From Chloroflexota bacterium (GTDB lineage: Bacteria; Chloroflexota; Anaerolineae; Anaerolineales; Villigracilaceae), in contig JAJYOO010000065.1 of the NCBI GenBank assembly GCA_021796155.1, forward strand, positions 1-9,731: a stretch of 9,731 bases of DNA, in the 5' to 3' direction. This document shows, one piece after another, positions 7,500 to 9,731 of this stretch (positions within the stretch are counted from its first letter, which is position 1; the number at the start of each line of letters is the position of its first letter). The position numbers were made by a program, and so were the translations under genes. The notes beneath the pieces were generated by a model. That model was not told where the DNA came from and did not search any database. It worked only from the letters and a program-made list of their open reading frames with translations.

Positions 7500-8204
7500 C
7501 TACGCCGCGCCGAGGAAACGATGAATGGCGGCTTTATCGTTAATCAAGTCTTTCATCATGCCCGATTGAACAGAACGTCCTTCTTCGATGATGACATAAT
7601 ATTCGGCCAGTTTGCTTGCCACGAGAAAATTTTGTTCGACGAGCACAACCGTGCTTTGCACGGAAAGCTGGCGAATGGCGGACATCATGTGTTCGATGAT
7701 GACAGGCGCAAGTCCTTCGCTTGGTTCATCAATTAATAAAAGGCTGTTATCGGCAACGAGCGCACGAGCGATGGCAAGCATTTGCTGTTGCCCGCCAGAG
7801 AGACTCGTGCCAGGCAATGTGATGAGACGTTTGAGATCGGGAAAAAGATCGAAAATAAAATCGCGCTTGCGAACGTAATCACCTTTGACGCGTTCTGCGA
7901 GTTTGAGATTCTCCTCCACGCTGAGTTCACGGAAGATGGCGCGATGTTCGGGGACAAAGCCAATGCCCAGCGCGGCGATGTCGAACGAATGCATTCCGTG
8001 CACTTCGCGATTATTGAAAATCACTTTGCCTTCGCGCGGCGGCGTTAATCCGAGAATGGATTTGAGCGTTGTGGTTTTGCCTGCGCCGTTACGTCCAAGC
8101 AAAGCCGTGATCGAACCCGCGGGCACGCGCACATCCACGCCTTGCAGGATGTGATACTGACCGATGAATGTGTGAATGCCTTGAACGTCAAGAATGGTTT
8201 GCAT
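7500..8204 (-). CDS. livF: Branched-chain amino acid type ABC transporter ATP-binding protein LivF
   Basis: This 234-aa ATPase has the normal LivF length. Walker A is G37-R-N-G-A-G-K43-T-T; the Q-loop position is in 'FVPEHRAIF' (83-91), where the Q is replaced by E as in many LivF proteins; the signature is LSGGQQQ (135-141); Walker B is LLLIDEP (155-161, D159, catalytic E160). The H-loop position is Gln191 in 'LVEQN', the usual LivF variant. It pairs with LivG on the cytoplasmic face of the LivH/LivM channel. It lies 79 nt downstream of livG and 8 nt upstream of livH. No clear Shine-Dalgarno precedes ATG 8204. Confidence 0.96.
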   Translation of the reverse strand: MQTILDVQGIHTFIGQYHILQGVDVRVPAGSITALLGRNGAGKTTTLKSILGLTPPREGKVIFNNREVHGMHSFDIAALGIGFVPEHRAIFRELSVEENLKLAERVKGDYVRKRDFIFDLFPDLKRLITLPGTSLSGGQQQMLAIARALVADNSLLLIDEPSEGLAPVIIEHMMSAIRQLSVQSTVVLVEQNFLVASKLAEYYVIIEEGRSVQSGMMKDLINDKAAIHRFLGAA

Positions 8205-8222
8205 GATTCTAGAATTTTTTAA

Positions 8223-8240
8223 CCACGAAGGTCACAAAGG
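8223..8240. repeat. Two tandem copies of a 9-bp motif in the livG-livF spacer
   Basis: CCACGAAGG followed directly by TCACAAAGG (consensus yCACrAAGG). The motif resembles a short tandem repeat commonly scattered between genes in environmental bacteria, but two copies are too few to be sure. The rest of the 79-nt spacer holds a small stem GTTGCT/AGCAAC (8252-8269) of no evident role. Confidence 0.3.
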
Positions 8241-8283
8241 TTTTCGCGTTGGTTGCTTGAGACAGCAACTTGAGCTTTTTGTT

Positions 8284-9054
8284 TCATACATTCAACTCAT
8301 ACAACCCGCCGAGATAAGCGGTTTGGACTTCCTTGTTTTTGGCAATCTCAGCAGGCGTACCCTCCGCTAGAATTTTTCCTAAGTGCATAACCGTGATAAT
8401 GTCTGAAACGCTCATCACAACGTTCATGTTGTGTTCAACCAACATCACGGTTTTGTTTCCTGCCTTTTGAATCTCTTGAATCAATGCAAGCAATTCGGGG
8501 ACTTGTTCGGCAGCCATACCCGCCGTCGGTTCGTCGAGCAAAAGCACTTCCGGGTCTGGAGCGAGGATCATCCCAAGTTCCAGCTTGCGCTGGTCACCGT
8601 GCGGAAGTGTGCGGGCAAGCACCTGAGCGCGTCCCTTCAATCCAACTTTTTCGATGACTTCCGACGCGCGCTGTTCGCATCTTTCCATGCGCGACGCGTT
8701 CATCCAAAACTTGAAGTTATCCTTTTCCATCGCCTGTGAAGCCAAGCGGATGTTTTCAAAGACCGTGAGATTAGGAAAGATATTTGTAATCTGGAATGAA
8801 CGTCCGATGCCGTAATGGATCATGCGATGAACGGGCCGGTGCGTCAGATCATTGCCTTTGAAGATAACCTTGCCGCTAGTCGGTTCGAGATTGCCGCTCA
8901 ACAAATTAAAGAATGTGGTTTTTCCCGCGCCATTCGGACCGATGATGGCATGCAAAGAATTCCTGCGGACTTTGATATTCACATTGTCCACAGCGACCAG
9001 CGCGCCAAATTGTTTGGATAGATTGACAGTCTCAATAATAGTATCGTTGCTCAT
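8284..9054 (-). CDS. livG: Branched-chain amino acid type ABC transporter ATP-binding protein LivG
   Basis: This 256-aa ATPase has the normal LivG length. Walker A is G39-P-N-G-A-G-K45-T-T; the Q-loop is 'RSFQITNIF' (85-93, Gln88); the signature is the LivG-type variant 'LPHGDQRKLEL' (150-160); Walker B is 'LLLDEPTAGM' (171-180, Asp174, Glu175); the H-loop His208 is in 'LVEHNM'. The C-terminal extension 'AYLGGLYELNV' is typical of the family. It forms the heterodimeric motor with LivF. The gene follows the binding-protein gene after an 82-nt gap containing a heptad repeat array. No strong Shine-Dalgarno precedes ATG 9054. Confidence 0.96.
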   Translation of the reverse strand: MSNDTIIETVNLSKQFGALVAVDNVNIKVRRNSLHAIIGPNGAGKTTFFNLLSGNLEPTSGKVIFKGNDLTHRPVHRMIHYGIGRSFQITNIFPNLTVFENIRLASQAMEKDNFKFWMNASRMERCEQRASEVIEKVGLKGRAQVLARTLPHGDQRKLELGMILAPDPEVLLLDEPTAGMAAEQVPELLALIQEIQKAGNKTVMLVEHNMNVVMSVSDIITVMHLGKILAEGTPAEIAKNKEVQTAYLGGLYELNV

Positions 9055-9067
9055 TACATCTACGCTA

Positions 9068-9123
9068 CAGACGGTTGACCGTGGACGATAGACAGTCTGC
9101 GGTCAACCGTCCACGGTCTGCGA
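9068..9123. repeat. Array of eight degenerate 7-bp units with dyad symmetry
   Basis: The spacer divides into consecutive heptads on the plus strand: CAGACGG, TTGACCG, TGGACGA, TAGACAG, TCTGCGG, TCAACCG, TCCACGG, TCTGCGA. The first four are of the GAC type, and the last four are largely complementary to them (GGTTGACC pairs with GGTCAACC; CGTGGACG with CGTCCACG). The array can therefore fold in the transcript between the binding-protein gene and livG. Confidence 0.7.
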
Positions 9124-9136
9124 ATTGTAAACTAAA

Positions 9137-9731
9137 TTATTTTCCGCTCAGATTGCCGTAAGGCAAGGTGCCACAGCGAGACTTGAGCGACTCGGGCAGC
9201 AAGCACGGCGGCTCAGGGCGAGTCGTGTCAACATACTGATAGAAGTTGGCGTTTGGATCCGTGAGATTGACCAGCTTCAAAATATACATGTCCTGAATGG
9301 CGACATGATCTTCGGGACGGATGTCAATCTTGCCTTTGGGTCCATCGAACGACAAACCTTCCATCGCCTTGACCAGCGTATCACCGCTGACATCACCGTT
9401 GGTCTTCTTGATAGCCGCAATCGCCATCAGGGCTGCGTTCATGCCGTCCGCGTCGAATAGATCGGGCACCGTTCCATAGCGAGCTTTATCCTGCGCGACT
9501 AAAAAGTCATTGATGGGATTCTTGGGCGCGGCGTACTGGTACAAAATCCCTGCCGTTGTGCCGATCGCGTTGCCATAGACGGCTGGCATGGATTTATTAT
9601 CAATGAACGTGGTGCCCAACGCGATCTTGCCGATTACACCTTGATCTTTGGCGGCCTGGATGAGAGGTATAAAACCTGAACCAGCCCAAGTCACAATGAA
9701 AGCCTGCGCGCCGGGGTGGGCGGAAAGGAAT
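9137..9731 (-). CDS. ABC transporter substrate-binding protein, LivK-like (5' end outside the window)
   Basis: The frame is open from the right edge to TAA 9137-9139, giving 197 C-terminal residues. It reads FLSAHPGAQAFIVTWAGSG, matching the periplasmic binding protein type I family (Peripla_BP_6) before 'IPLIQAAKDQGV'. Later parts are also family-like, for example 'DLFDADGMNAALMAIAAIKK' and 'LVKAMEGLSFDGPKGKIDIR', then 'PEDHVAIQDMYILKLV'. It captures the substrate outside the membrane and delivers it to LivH/LivM. The signal peptide or lipoprotein box is outside the window. The GTG at 9694 is an internal Val codon, not the start. The tail carries two cysteines ('PPCLLPESLKSRCGTLPYG') that could form a disulfide. 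As the first visible gene of the operon it probably follows the promoter. Confidence 0.92.
   Translation of the reverse strand, partial: FLSAHPGAQAFIVTWAGSGFIPLIQAAKDQGVIGKIALGTTFIDNKSMPAVYGNAIGTTAGILYQYAAPKNPINDFLVAQDKARYGTVPDLFDADGMNAALMAIAAIKKTNGDVSGDTLVKAMEGLSFDGPKGKIDIRPEDHVAIQDMYILKLVNLTDPNANFYQYVDTTRPEPPCLLPESLKSRCGTLPYGNLSGK

Noticed and set aside
8252..8269. 6-bp stem in the livG-livF gap as a terminator
   Set aside because: On the transcribed strand no T-run follows the stem; the T-rich flank lies on the plus-strand side, where no gene ends.
9692..9694. GTG as the start of the substrate-binding protein
   Set aside because: The frame stays open and family-like up to the window edge, so GTG is an internal valine codon.

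Overview
The window looks like bacterial chromosome of moderate GC content. The gene set (a B12-dependent class II ribonucleotide reductase beside nrdR, a large HAAT-type liv transporter operon, and dispersed short palindromic and heptad repeats) best fits Chloroflexota, possibly Anaerolineae. That placement is inference from protein style and repeats, not from a marker gene. Every supported gene lies on the minus strand, so transcription runs from high to low coordinates. There are no rRNAs, tRNAs, CRISPR arrays, insertion sequences or phage genes.

Region 1 (about 9731 down to 3991) is a branched-chain amino acid type ABC transporter operon. In transcription order it holds a substrate-binding protein (livK-like, 5' end outside the window), ATPase LivG, ATPase LivF, permease LivH (unusually long at 515 aa), permease LivM, and an alpha/beta hydrolase. 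livF-livH are 8 nt apart and livH-livM overlap by ATGA. A 7-bp-period repeat array separates the binding protein gene from livG. The hydrolase may be co-transcribed or may use a weak promoter of its own, and a possible terminator follows it.

Region 2 (about 3932 down to 609) is the deoxyribonucleotide synthesis unit: nrdR (repressor) followed by nrdJ (class II ribonucleotide reductase). A good sigma-70-like promoter and two palindromes centred 31 bp apart precede nrdR. A terminator-like hairpin with a T-rich tail sits between nrdR and nrdJ, so nrdJ must depend on readthrough or on a promoter I cannot see. The variable linker of NrdJ carries a short palindromic sequence resembling a dispersed mini-repeat, inserted in frame. 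A perfect 13-bp hairpin follows nrdJ.

Region 3 (521 down to 1) is a visibly AT-richer gene for an AlbA_2/Schlafen-type putative DNA-binding protein. It is broken by a frameshift near 304-312 and runs off the left edge.

I see no convincing previously undescribed multi-gene system. The observations most worth checking are the nrdR control region and intercistronic terminator, the enlarged LivH, the in-frame mini-repeat in nrdJ, the heptad array and the frameshifted AlbA_2 gene.
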